Both the position numbers and the translations under genes were made by a program. DNA of 50,844 nucleotides from positions 1 to 50,844 of the forward strand of contig JAPKAY010000028.1 in the NCBI GenBank assembly GCA_028825045.1, in the 5' to 3' direction. Under the pieces are notes generated by a model, which saw nothing but the letters and a program-made list of their open reading frames with translations, was not told the DNA's origin and did not search any database. The stretch comes from Halioglobus sp. GTDB taxonomy: Bacteria; Pseudomonadota; Gammaproteobacteria; Pseudomonadales; Halieaceae. Position 1 is the first letter of the stretch. Each line of letters opens with the position of its first letter. Shown here piece by piece: positions 1 to 8,457 of this stretch.

Positions 1-1011
1 GGTGGACTCGCTGAGCGTGTGAGGAAACTCTTTCCAGATCGCCGGTGGCTGGCAGTTTCCCAGTGGTGAAGGAAATTTGATGTCAAAACCAGAGAAGTAA
101 TAATTGCGATTGGATGCCACCCACGTCAGGTAACCATAGGCAGTATTGGCATCTTCAAAAGCCGGGTGAGTCATCTTGTAAATCCACTGTGAACTTACAA
201 GGCGCTGTTGGTCCCATACGCCGTCGTGTACTAGCAATGTTCCGAGGCGGGCCATGTCGCGCAAGTTGGAATGCCAGGTGGATGCAAAACTCTCTCCCGT
301 CCATGCGCTCATGTTCATGCCGAGGCGGTTGAATATTTCCAGCTGGGCAAATTCACCGGCCGTGGTTGTGCCACTGAAACGTTCGCTGTCCTGCGCGATC
401 ACTTCTGCAACAACGTCACTCAGTCTATTGATTTCACGGGAACCGCCGGCATCGTAGGAATAGATGCGCTGGCCGAACTCCAGGCTCTCATTGTATCCCA
501 GCATCGCAAGAACGTGTGCAACCTGAGCGTCGGGGTTGAAGCTAATATCATCGACCCAGGCGTCCATGCGATCCGTGTCGCGCAGTGGCTTCGGCAGATC
601 TTCGCTCATTAAAATCGCGCGCCCTACCAGAGTGGCGGCCAGCGTTTTAGTGGAAGAATAATTATTAACGGGCTCATTTTTTCCGGGCATATCGGGGCGG
701 TAGAATTCATGGCAAAGTTTTCCGTAGCGAACGATGGCGTAGGAGAATGGTGCGGTTTCATCGACGTTGGCGAGAATGTCCGGGTCCAGGCCACATTCTT
801 CAATTAAGGCCTCCGTTGCTACCAGCTCCCATGGGCCAGTGCCGGGGTCGTTGAAGACCGCCAGTGCCGGGTCCTTCGTCAATGCGGAGGCGTCGTTGCC
901 ATTCCCCGCCAAGGAGGAGCCACCCGAGCCCCCGCCTCCACCACAGGAGGCGAGCACTGTGACCAGTACGAGTAGGGGCGCGCGAACCAGAGACGTAATA
1001 ACAGCGATCAT
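1..1011 (-). CDS. Serine hydrolase (beta-lactamase/NylB-like fold), lipoprotein; 3' end cut by window
   Basis: The frame is open from an ATG at 1011 to the window edge, giving 337 residues without a stop. The start is preceded by an AGGTG ribosome site about 5 nt upstream. The N-terminus is a lipoprotein signal with lipobox L20-A21-S22-C23, followed by a Gly/Ser-rich linker, so the protein should be anchored to a membrane in the envelope. The class C beta-lactamase/DD-peptidase signature SxxK is seen as S119-S-T-K122. A tyrosine motif follows (Y184-S-Y-D), and residues 291-297 (AYGYLTW) match the C-terminal strand of this superfamily. Members are esterases, amidases or peptidases and the substrate cannot be told. 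The canonical YxN asparagine is not obvious. It is transcribed away from the DUF748 gene. Confidence 0.85.
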   Translation of the reverse strand, partial: MIAVITSLVRAPLLVLVTVLASCGGGGGSGGSSLAGNGNDASALTKDPALAVFNDPGTGPWELVATEALIEECGLDPDILANVDETAPFSYAIVRYGKLCHEFYRPDMPGKNEPVNNYSSTKTLAATLVGRAILMSEDLPKPLRDTDRMDAWVDDISFNPDAQVAHVLAMLGYNESLEFGQRIYSYDAGGSREINRLSDVVAEVIAQDSERFSGTTTAGEFAQLEIFNRLGMNMSAWTGESFASTWHSNLRDMARLGTLLVHDGVWDQQRLVSSQWIYKMTHPAFEDANTAYGYLTWVASNRNYYFSGFDIKFPSPLGNCQPPAIWKEFPHTLSEST

Positions 1012-1320
1012 GAAACACCTGCCAGTAAAATCCCAAGTATAGGGCAGATAAAAGGTGTGCCGTTAGTAGATATTCTCATCAAGCAGCAGTGGCCTGGTTC
1101 ACCGGAGGTCTATGTCAGTTGTGTCTGACGGCAGCGACCAGAGGCAAAAGCATTACACATAGCAAAGGACAAACGGTAGACTCTGCTGATGTGAGGCAAA
1201 TATATTTAGCGGAAACAGTGGCTTACTGAGTGCTAAATATAGCTCCTATGCCCACAGTGGGCATCGTCCACGCTATGCACTATATTAGACCCTGACCCAT
1301 ACGTTAAAGGATTTTCTGTA
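1012..1320. other. Divergent intergenic region, 309 bp
   Basis: This is the non-coding space between the leftward serine hydrolase and the rightward DUF748 gene, so it should carry promoters for both. I see no convincing -35/-10 pair. It contains a perfect 10-bp inverted repeat (separate entry) and a short perfect dyad TGCCCA-CAG-TGGGCA at 1249-1263, 57 bp before the DUF748 start. Neither is followed by a T-run in the direction of a gene end, so operator or mRNA-leader roles are more likely than termination. Confidence 0.6.
1201..1241. repeat. Perfect 10-bp inverted repeat with 21-nt spacer
   Basis: TATATTTAGC at 1201-1210 is the exact reverse complement of GCTAAATATA at 1232-1241. It lies 80-120 bp upstream of the DUF748 start codon. 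It could be a regulator binding site or a stem in the 5' leader; there is no terminator T-tract. Function unknown. Confidence 0.6.
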
Positions 1321-4152
1321 GTGCAAAAGTTTTTGCGGATCGCCGCCATTATCTATATCGCCTACGTCGCGATCGCTCTTCTAATCATAACCCCGGCTCT
1401 CAACTACTTCCCACACAAGTACGTGCAAGACACGTATGGGCGCCAACTACACACTGACTGGGTGCTGCTAAATCCCTTCATAATCAGCTTGGATGTGAGC
1501 AAAGCCGAATTAACCGCAACAAACGGCAAGCCCTTTGCGTCCTTTAGCGAGGCGTCGATTAATCTGTCAATGGAAAGTCTTTGGCACAACGGCTGGGTAT
1601 TCGACAGATTGAAAGTACATGATATTTTTGTCGACTTGGTGCGCGAAACCGATGATGAATTTAACTTCTCCGACCTTCTGGCCAGTGACTCAGAAGAGCA
1701 ATCACCCGAGCCAGATACCAAAGCCATACCTGGCGTAACCGTCCATGACCTCGATATCCACGCCAACACTATTTTGATGACAGACAACGCACGGGAAACG
1801 CCTTACCACAGCGAATGGAGCGGTCTTAACGTGCAGGTGAAGGATTTATCTACGGTGCTTGAGGAGGGTCAACCCTATATCGTGGATGTTGTGGGCGAAG
1901 GTGGCGGTAAGTTGCACTGGGAAGGCACGGTGTCTATCCCCAGTCAAAGCAGCCAGGGTCTACTGTCACTATCCAATGTAAGCCTGCTGACCCTATGGCG
2001 TTTCGCCGAGCCGTGGCTGGAATTTGAATTGAAGGATGGACGCCTTGCAGTCGGAGGAAAGTACGCAATCAGCTGGGACGACACTTTCAGTTATCGCATC
2101 AGCGAGGGGCATATCGGACTTTCGATGCTCGACATTGTGCCTGCAGACCCGAGTCAACTAACCGACACCCTGCTCGGCCTCGACAAACTGGATATTACCG
2201 CTGTGGAGGTAGACAGTAAAACTGCCCGCGTAACCATAGACAGCTTGGCAATCGATGGCCTGCAAGTAGCCACCTGGCTTGAGGACTCGCAAGTAAGCCT
2301 GCAACAACTTTTTACCTTGGACCTGTCCACAGATGATTCCACAGCGACTGATGAAGAGGCCGCCAAGGAAGATGATGATAGCGCCGCCTGGAACGTCGTG
2401 CTAAATCAGGCACAGATGACGAATAGCGGCCTGCGCTGGCGCTCAAAAATCACCGAGCCCTCGCAGCTTGAGATAAAACCGATAGAAGCCTCCGTCAAAA
2501 ACATTACGTGGCCGCTGTCCGGAGAAACGGCACTCTCCCTAAAACTGGCCGTGAATGAGCAGGCCAATATTGATATTAACGGCACACTAGCACTTGCTGA
2601 GGGGAACGGCACATTCAGCTACACGCTGGATGGTCTGCCTCTGGCCTGGTTCAACCCGAACCTGCCCGGCGCACTCAAGGCGAAGATTTCAGGCGGCCAG
2701 GCGGGAGCAGATGGCCAATTGACACTGCAGAAATTTGAACCCACAACAATAGCGCTAAACGCCATCATCCGCGATTTCTCTGCCAGCCAGGAAGACGCCG
2801 AAACCATGCTCACAGGTTTTAGTGCCGTGCGTTTTGACGGTTTGAGCGTGGACATGGAACAACACAATCTGGTGCTGGAAAAACTGTCAATCGAAAGCTA
2901 TACGGGTCGCCTGCACATCAAAGAAGATGGATCCATCAATGCCTCCAACGTCTGGAAAGAAGAGGTTGGCGATGAGGCCCAGGAGGTCGCCGAGAGTCTA
3001 ACCGAGGAAAAACCCTGGTCTATTAGCGTTCCTGTAATACAAATCAGTGACAGTGAGATTGATTTTATGGATCAGTCTTTGCCCATTCAGTTTCGCACCG
3101 TCATCGGTGAGCTCGAAGGAGAAATCCTCAACATCAGCTCGGATCCAGCAAGGGCAGCCAAGGTGAAAATCAAGGGCTCGGTTGATGGTTATGCACCTGT
3201 AGCACTCACCGGCAACGCGGCGCCACTTGCCTCACCTGCCGACCTCGACTTGAACCTGACTTTCGACGGGGTTGATATGGCGCGTTTGTCACCCTACACA
3301 GGCACTTACGCTGGATATGCGATAGACCGCGGACTGCTCAATCTAAAACTACACTATGCTCTGAAAGACGATCGCCTCCAGGGCGACAACAGCATTCGGA
3401 TCGAAAAACTGAAACTGGGTGAGAAAGTGTCCAGTGATAAATCGGTGGATCTGCCACTGGAACTTGCGCTGGCGATCCTAACCGACTCCAACGGCGTAAT
3501 TGACCTGCAAGTACCAGTTTCGGGGAACGTCGACAACCCGGAGTTTGCGCTGGGTGGGGTCATATTCAAGGCGTTTATTAACATCCTTACCAAGGCGATC
3601 ACCGCACCTTTCACATTGCTGGCCGGCCTGGTGGACAGCCAAGAAGACCTGCAAACCATCACCTTCGCCTCGGGCTCGACGCAGTTAGATGCTACCAGTA
3701 GAGAGAAATTGACCCAACTCTCCACCGCGTTAGAACAGCGTCCGCAGCTATCACTAATCCTCACTGGCCGTCTCAACCTTACAGCCGATCGCGAACGTAT
3801 GCAGAAAAACGCACTTAAAGTGCAATTGCTCGCAGCGGGACTGTCTGCAGAAGAAATCACTGCCAAGGGCCCGGATTGGGAAGAGGCTATCAGCAGACAA
3901 TTTAAGGCTCTAGCGACAAGTAATACTGATGAAGCAGCACCGACCGCGCGCGAACAATATTTGCTGGTCGTTGAGAGTATCGATATACCCGATATACAGC
4001 TGCAGGAACTCGCCCAGGAACGTGCAGCAACCGTAAAACGCTACCTGCTCAACGAAGCGGCACTGGCTCCCGAGCGTGCAGTCGTGGGCAAGGCCAACCT
4101 CGAAGACGAAGACAATAGCTTTAGCGGCGTGGAGATGGGGATAGAAAGTTAG
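1321..4152 (+). CDS. DUF748 (AsmA-like) envelope protein
   Basis: 943 residues from a GTG start, with AAAGGA 9 nt upstream. A single N-terminal membrane segment (about residues 5-27) is followed by a long periplasmic region. The N-terminal part, LNYFPHKYVQDTYGRQ then LLNPFIISLDVSKAEL, is typical of the DUF748 family. An acidic low-complexity linker lies around residues 335-360. The C-terminal part has an OmpA-like strand-helix stretch near residues 780-835 (ITFASGSTQLDATSREKL), which recalls peptidoglycan-associated domains. DUF748 proteins are related to AsmA/TamB-type bridge proteins, so a role in envelope lipid handling or outer-membrane homeostasis is likely but not proven here. It stands alone and converges on sprT. 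Confidence 0.85.
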   Translation: MQKFLRIAAIIYIAYVAIALLIITPALNYFPHKYVQDTYGRQLHTDWVLLNPFIISLDVSKAELTATNGKPFASFSEASINLSMESLWHNGWVFDRLKVHDIFVDLVRETDDEFNFSDLLASDSEEQSPEPDTKAIPGVTVHDLDIHANTILMTDNARETPYHSEWSGLNVQVKDLSTVLEEGQPYIVDVVGEGGGKLHWEGTVSIPSQSSQGLLSLSNVSLLTLWRFAEPWLEFELKDGRLAVGGKYAISWDDTFSYRISEGHIGLSMLDIVPADPSQLTDTLLGLDKLDITAVEVDSKTARVTIDSLAIDGLQVATWLEDSQVSLQQLFTLDLSTDDSTATDEEAAKEDDDSAAWNVVLNQAQMTNSGLRWRSKITEPSQLEIKPIEASVKNITWPLSGETALSLKLAVNEQANIDINGTLALAEGNGTFSYTLDGLPLAWFNPNLPGALKAKISGGQAGADGQLTLQKFEPTTIALNAIIRDFSASQEDAETMLTGFSAVRFDGLSVDMEQHNLVLEKLSIESYTGRLHIKEDGSINASNVWKEEVGDEAQEVAESLTEEKPWSISVPVIQISDSEIDFMDQSLPIQFRTVIGELEGEILNISSDPARAAKVKIKGSVDGYAPVALTGNAAPLASPADLDLNLTFDGVDMARLSPYTGTYAGYAIDRGLLNLKLHYALKDDRLQGDNSIRIEKLKLGEKVSSDKSVDLPLELALAILTDSNGVIDLQVPVSGNVDNPEFALGGVIFKAFINILTKAITAPFTLLAGLVDSQEDLQTITFASGSTQLDATSREKLTQLSTALEQRPQLSLILTGRLNLTADRERMQKNALKVQLLAAGLSAEEITAKGPDWEEAISRQFKALATSNTDEAAPTAREQYLLVVESIDIPDIQLQELAQERAATVKRYLLNEAALAPERAVVGKANLEDEDNSFSGVEMGIES

Positions 4153-4179
4153 GGAGTCCCCGCACCCCCGTTAGACAGC

Positions 4180-4710
4180 CTAGGGGACATAGACAAGACC
4201 CCCATCACAACTGACGCAGTGATAGCGAATTCTCCCGCGCTTCGCGCGATTGTGCCGTGTGGTAGACACCTCGTGCAACTGACAGCCACAGAAGTAGCGG
4301 TGCGTCGCCTGGCGGCGCTGCGGCACGCCTTCCAAATCCAAATTGAAAGTAACATCTGGGTCAACACCAAATCGAACCATAAGATCCTGCCACTCAGGCC
4401 CATGGGGCTTCACACCGCGGCGGGGATAGACTTCGTGCACGACAAAATGCGCCACCTCATGCGGCACCGTATCATGCAAGTTTAGCTCAAAATATTTGCC
4501 AAATATCCAGGGGTTGTAGCGAATCAGCCGTCGCTCGCCAATCGTCTTGAACATGCCCGCTGATTGCCCCCGGAGGTCGAACAGCACGGGCACACGATCG
4601 AGGCGACGATCAAAAATACTCTCCGCAAGACAGATATATCCCTCGGTCGCCACCCGAGCCTGGTGTTGTTGCGGCTCCCCAATGGGTTGAATCTCGTATG
4701 CTAGCGCCAC
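4180..4710 (-). CDS. sprT: SprT-family zinc metalloprotease-like protein
   Basis: 176 residues, beginning at a GTG with GAGG 6 nt upstream. The SprT-like domain has the HExxH zinc motif H84-E-V-A-H88, with HGPEW at 103-107 as the usual following element. The C-terminal zinc ribbon is intact: C141-x-C143 and C165-x-x-C168 around the RHN element of bacterial SprT. The length matches the family (about 160-180 residues). Eukaryotic relatives (Spartan/SPRTN) cut DNA-protein crosslinks; the bacterial role is poorly defined. It converges on the DUF748 gene with only 27 bp between the stops. In that gap GTCCCC and GGGGAC could form a short stem, but there is no T-run. Confidence 0.92.
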   Translation of the reverse strand: MALAYEIQPIGEPQQHQARVATEGYICLAESIFDRRLDRVPVLFDLRGQSAGMFKTIGERRLIRYNPWIFGKYFELNLHDTVPHEVAHFVVHEVYPRRGVKPHGPEWQDLMVRFGVDPDVTFNLDLEGVPQRRQATHRYFCGCQLHEVSTTRHNRAKRGRIRYHCVSCDGGLVYVP

Positions 4711-5286
4711 TATTTTCCTCGAGAGGTTGGTGGCGCCCCAAGAAAGCGAGCGCCAATTGTGTAACCGTTTATTGATCTAACGCCGCTGCCCGATCTATTT
4801 AATGGCTATTGGGTATGCCACTCGTTGCTTTCTACGGCGCTAGTTATTGCTTTCCAAGGCTGCAGAGGCCGGTGCCCAATGAGTGTCGTGCATGCCCTAA
4901 CTGGGTGTCAACCGGGAATAGTTACTCCGCAAAATAGCTCCCCAGCGCCGGGGGCGCCCGCCTAATTGACAAGGCGGTAACCCCTGGACGATACAACTTC
5001 CCAGTTTCCAACCAGAGGGTCAGCGCTTACCTGACAGCAGGCACCGTCATAACGCCAAATTACAGCTCCATTCGAGCTGACACCTGCGCGCTACAGCCCT
5101 TTCCCCGAGAAGAGGCCCATCGGGGTACACTGAAGTTTCTCTTCACTGTTTGCACCCACGGCGCGCAAAGACAGTGTAAGCTCCGGTACATTAATTTGAT
5201 GCCGGCCGTCATTGTTCGACACGCACCCACGGCACAGACTTTGCCACGGCTTTTCACAGCACCAGACAATCGATGAAGAAAAGGTT
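4711..5286. other. Non-coding region, 576 bp, between divergent sprT and the kinase gene
   Basis: Only short unconvincing frames are present. TGGCGC (4731-4736) and GCGCCA (4750-4755) form a 6-bp dyad just upstream of the sprT start. Around 4945-4960 there is a GC-rich stem-like stretch (GCGCC-GGG-GGCGC). A possible sigma-70 promoter on the plus strand is TTGACA at 4966-4971 with GATACA at 4990-4995 (18-bp spacer), but the -10 is weak and it lies about 290 bp before the next start. The length is unusual for this compact window; a small RNA or long leader is possible but unsupported. Confidence 0.45.
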
Positions 5287-6309
5287 ATGAAGACACAAAC
5301 ACTCGATATCCAAAGCCTCTCAGAGTACCTAACACAGCATATTCCTGGCTTCACCGGGCCTCTCTCGGCTGAAAAGTTCGACGGCGGCCAGTCCAATCCC
5401 ACGTTCAAGATATGCAGCGCCGACGGACACCCTTATGTTCTGCGCCGCAAACCACCAGGAGAACTCTTAAAATCCGCTCACGCCGTGGATCGGGAGTTTC
5501 GTGTTATCAGCGCCCTGCGCGATACAGATGTACCCGTTCCGAACACCCATGTATTGTGCGAAGACGAGAGCATTATTGGTTCCATGTTCTACGTGATGGA
5601 ATACAAGGAGGGCCGGATTCTGTGGGACCCCCTACTTCCGGAGGCCGCTGACAACACCGAGCGCGCCGCTATCTACGATGCGATGAACCAGACCATGGCC
5701 GCCCTGCACAACGTCGATATTGATGCGGTGGGGCTTAAGGACTTTGGCCGGCCGGGCAATTACTTCCAACGGCAATTGGATCGCTGGAGTAAGCAGTATC
5801 ACGCCTCTGAAACCCGCTCCATTCCTTCCATGGAGTCCCTGATGATCTGGCTGGCGGCCAAAATGCCTGAAGATGATGGCACAATCACCCTGGTTCACGG
5901 CGACTACCGACTGGACAACATGATGTTCCACCCCACCGAACCCAGGGTTATCGCGCTGCTCGACTGGGAACTGTCCACTCTGGGTCATCCGCTGGCGGAT
6001 CTGGCCAACCAATGTATGGCCTGGATGCTGCCCCGTGAGGGACGCATCAAGGGTTTAGGCGGTGTGGACCGCGCTTCACTGGGCATTCCCACAGACGAAG
6101 ATTATATCGCCCGTTACTGTGAGCGCACCGGTCGCGATGGCATCGAGAACTGGAATTTTTACCTGGTGTTCTCCCTGTTCCGCCTGGCAGCCATTTTGCA
6201 AGGAATCGTCAAGCGTGCGCAAATCGGCACAGCGTCCAGTGCCGAGGCAGATTCCCAGGGCGACGCCGTTGGACAACTGTCCGATTTGGCGATGATGTTG
6301 ACAGACTGA
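5287..6309 (+). CDS. APH-family acyl-CoA-linked kinase (ACAD10/11 N-domain / LvaA-like)
   Basis: 340 residues from the ATG at 5287; the frame is open further upstream, but this start fits the family N-terminus. The aminoglycoside-phosphotransferase fold is clear: glycine-rich FDGGQSNPT (31-39), the VLRRKPPG strand (51-58), the catalytic loop H204-G-D206 with N211, and the metal aspartate D226 in LLDWE. This subfamily is not for antibiotics. It is the stand-alone version of the kinase domain at the N-terminus of human ACAD10/ACAD11 and of Pseudomonas LvaA, which phosphorylate 4-hydroxyacyl-CoAs. It heads a same-strand run with enoyl-CoA hydratase, thiolase and acyl-CoA dehydrogenase, which supports a hydroxyacyl-CoA kinase role. 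The actual substrate is inferred. Confidence 0.88.
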   Translation: MKTQTLDIQSLSEYLTQHIPGFTGPLSAEKFDGGQSNPTFKICSADGHPYVLRRKPPGELLKSAHAVDREFRVISALRDTDVPVPNTHVLCEDESIIGSMFYVMEYKEGRILWDPLLPEAADNTERAAIYDAMNQTMAALHNVDIDAVGLKDFGRPGNYFQRQLDRWSKQYHASETRSIPSMESLMIWLAAKMPEDDGTITLVHGDYRLDNMMFHPTEPRVIALLDWELSTLGHPLADLANQCMAWMLPREGRIKGLGGVDRASLGIPTDEDYIARYCERTGRDGIENWNFYLVFSLFRLAAILQGIVKRAQIGTASSAEADSQGDAVGQLSDLAMMLTD

Positions 6310-6367
6310 TTCACACACCGGCAGATACAGACCGGACACTTTTATTGTTCACTTACAGACGAGGACT

Positions 6368-7138
6368 ATGACAATGGCAGATGAAGTATTGGTAGACATT
6401 ACTGACGGCATCATGACAGTAACCCTGAACCGCCCAAAGGCAAAAAACGCCGCCAACAAAGCGCTCGCCGAAGGCGTGGCTGCCGCCTTGGACAAACTGG
6501 ATAGTGATGACGACATCTGTGTCGCCATTATCACCGGTGCCGGCGGAACATTTTGCTCAGGCATGGACTTGAAGGCGTTCGTCACCGGCGAAGTCCCCTT
6601 CGTAGAAGGCCGAGGGTTCGCAGGTTTAACCGAGCGCTCACCGCGTAAACCCCTCATCGCTGCGGTCGAGGGATATGCTTTAGCCGGCGGCCTGGAAATG
6701 GCTATATCCTGTGACCTGATCGTGACCGCTGACAATGCCAAGTTCGGCATCCCCGAAGTAAAGCGCGGCCTCGCTGCCGCCGCTGGTGGACTAATGAAGC
6801 TGCCGCGACAGATTCCTTCGCGCATAGCGATGGAACTGGCGCTGACGGGCGATTTCATCAGCGCGCAGCGCGCTTACGAACTCGGCCTGGTGAATGAGAT
6901 AGTGCCCGCAGGCACTGCACTGGAAGCTGCCAAGGCCCTGGCCGCGCGCATCGTTGCAAACGGCCCGCTGGCAGTTGCCATCAGTAAGCAGGTGGTACTG
7001 GAATCTGCCGAGTGGTCTGCCGAAGAAATGTGGACGAAGCAAAATGAAATAACCACACCCGTATTTTCCAGCGAAGATGCCATCGAAGGCTCTGTCGCCT
7101 TTGCTGAGAAACGCGCCCCCAACTGGAAAGGCAAATAA
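6368..7138 (+). CDS. Enoyl-CoA hydratase (crotonase family)
   Basis: 256 residues, start at 6368 with GAGGAC just upstream; ATG 6374 is an alternative. The crotonase oxyanion-hole elements are present: GAGGTFCSGMDLKAF (57-71) and ALAGGLEMAISCD (104-116). Both catalytic glutamates of true hydratases are kept: E110 and E130 are 20 residues apart, as are E144/E164 in the rat enzyme. So hydration of 2-enoyl-CoA to 3-hydroxyacyl-CoA is expected in the cytoplasm. It lies 58 bp after the kinase gene and 12 bp before the thiolase, as part of a likely beta-oxidation-type operon. Chain-length preference cannot be read from sequence. Confidence 0.92.
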   Translation: MTMADEVLVDITDGIMTVTLNRPKAKNAANKALAEGVAAALDKLDSDDDICVAIITGAGGTFCSGMDLKAFVTGEVPFVEGRGFAGLTERSPRKPLIAAVEGYALAGGLEMAISCDLIVTADNAKFGIPEVKRGLAAAAGGLMKLPRQIPSRIAMELALTGDFISAQRAYELGLVNEIVPAGTALEAAKALAARIVANGPLAVAISKQVVLESAEWSAEEMWTKQNEITTPVFSSEDAIEGSVAFAEKRAPNWKGK

Positions 7139-7150
7139 GGAGACAATACA

Positions 7151-8386
7151 ATGTCAGACGCATGGATTATTGATACCTGTCGCACCCCTCGCGGCATTGG
7201 CAAAAAAGGCAAAGGTTCATTGGCCGACCAGCATCCGCAACACCTGGGTGCTACAGTGTTGAAGGCACTCGCAGAGCGCAATGACATCAATACGGCTGAA
7301 GTCGGCGACGTTATCTTTGGTACCAGTTCCCAGCGCGGACGCCAGAGTGGCGACCTCGCACGCATGGCCGCACTGGAAGCCGGCTACGACATCCGCTCCA
7401 GTGGCATGACACTGGACCGCTTCTGCGGTTCGGGCATCACCTCGGTGAACCTGGCCGCCATGAATATTATGTCGGGCTCCGAGGACATGGTCATCGGCGG
7501 CGGTGCGGAAATGATGTCTATCTACGGCGAAGAAGGTGCTCCCATGAGTCCATTTTTGGACAACGGCAACCTGGCGCTGCGGGAACTCCACCCCCAACCA
7601 CACCAGGGGGTCTGTGCAGACGCTATAGCCAGTATGGAAGGCATCGACCGGGAAGCACTGGACGCACTGGCCTTTGTGTCACAGCAAAACGCAGCCAACG
7701 CCATCAACAACGGCTACTTTGACAAGAGCCTGGTGCCGGTTTACTCACTGGACGGGACACTGGCATTGGACAAGGAAGAGTTTCCTCGCCCTCAGACCAG
7801 TCTGGAAGGTCTGGCTGAACTGAAAGCTTCTTTTGCACCCATGGCCGATTACCCGCTGGATGATAGCGGTATCACCTTCCGCAATATGATTCTGCAAAAG
7901 TATCCCGGCCTGGAAATTACCCATATGCATCATGCCGGAAACTCCTCAGGGGTTGTCGATGGCGCGGGTGCCGTGCTGCTGACATCACCTGAGTACGCTA
8001 AAGCGAATGGCATGAAACCCCGTGCGCGTATCCGCGCCATGTGCAATATGGGCGACTGTCCTACCCTGATGCTAAACGCGCCGGTGCCGGCTGCGAAAAA
8101 AGTGCTGGAGAAAGCCGGGCTGACTATAGGCGACATCGATTTGTTCGAAATCAATGAAGCGTTTTCCGTGGTAGCGGAAAAGTTTATCCGCGATCTGGAT
8201 CTGGACCGCAGTAAAGTCAACGTCAACGGCGGCGCCATGGCACTGGGACACCCTATCGGGGCGACCGGAGCACTGCTGATTGGTACGATTTTGGATGAAC
8301 TTGAGCGTCGTGACCAGCAATTGGGTCTGGTGACCATGTGCGCTGCCGGCGGTATGGCCCCGGCAATTATTATCGAACGACTTTAA
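7151..8386 (+). CDS. Acyl-CoA/acetyl-CoA thiolase
   Basis: 411 residues, close to the usual 390-410 of thiolases. All catalytic residues are visible: nucleophile C92 (DRFCGSG), H367 in GHPIGATG, and C397 in CAAGG near the C-terminus. It should cleave 3-ketoacyl-CoA to acetyl-CoA (or propionyl-CoA) plus a shortened acyl-CoA; the reverse condensation is possible but the catabolic neighbours argue for degradation. An AGGAGA ribosome site lies upstream of the ATG. No 3-hydroxyacyl-CoA dehydrogenase lies in this cluster, so the step between hydratase and thiolase must be supplied from elsewhere. Confidence 0.92.
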   Translation: MSDAWIIDTCRTPRGIGKKGKGSLADQHPQHLGATVLKALAERNDINTAEVGDVIFGTSSQRGRQSGDLARMAALEAGYDIRSSGMTLDRFCGSGITSVNLAAMNIMSGSEDMVIGGGAEMMSIYGEEGAPMSPFLDNGNLALRELHPQPHQGVCADAIASMEGIDREALDALAFVSQQNAANAINNGYFDKSLVPVYSLDGTLALDKEEFPRPQTSLEGLAELKASFAPMADYPLDDSGITFRNMILQKYPGLEITHMHHAGNSSGVVDGAGAVLLTSPEYAKANGMKPRARIRAMCNMGDCPTLMLNAPVPAAKKVLEKAGLTIGDIDLFEINEAFSVVAEKFIRDLDLDRSKVNVNGGAMALGHPIGATGALLIGTILDELERRDQQLGLVTMCAAGGMAPAIIIERL

Positions 8387-8457
8387 AACCCCGCCCATGC
8401 ATGGCGATTAACCATCGCCATGCACTTCCTCACATCCCCACCTTCCCGGAGTCCCGT

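Noticed and set aside
5287..6309. Aminoglycoside resistance gene
   Set aside because: The APH fold is clear but the sequence belongs to the ACAD10/11-associated kinase subfamily and sits among acyl-CoA genes, so antibiotic resistance is not supported.
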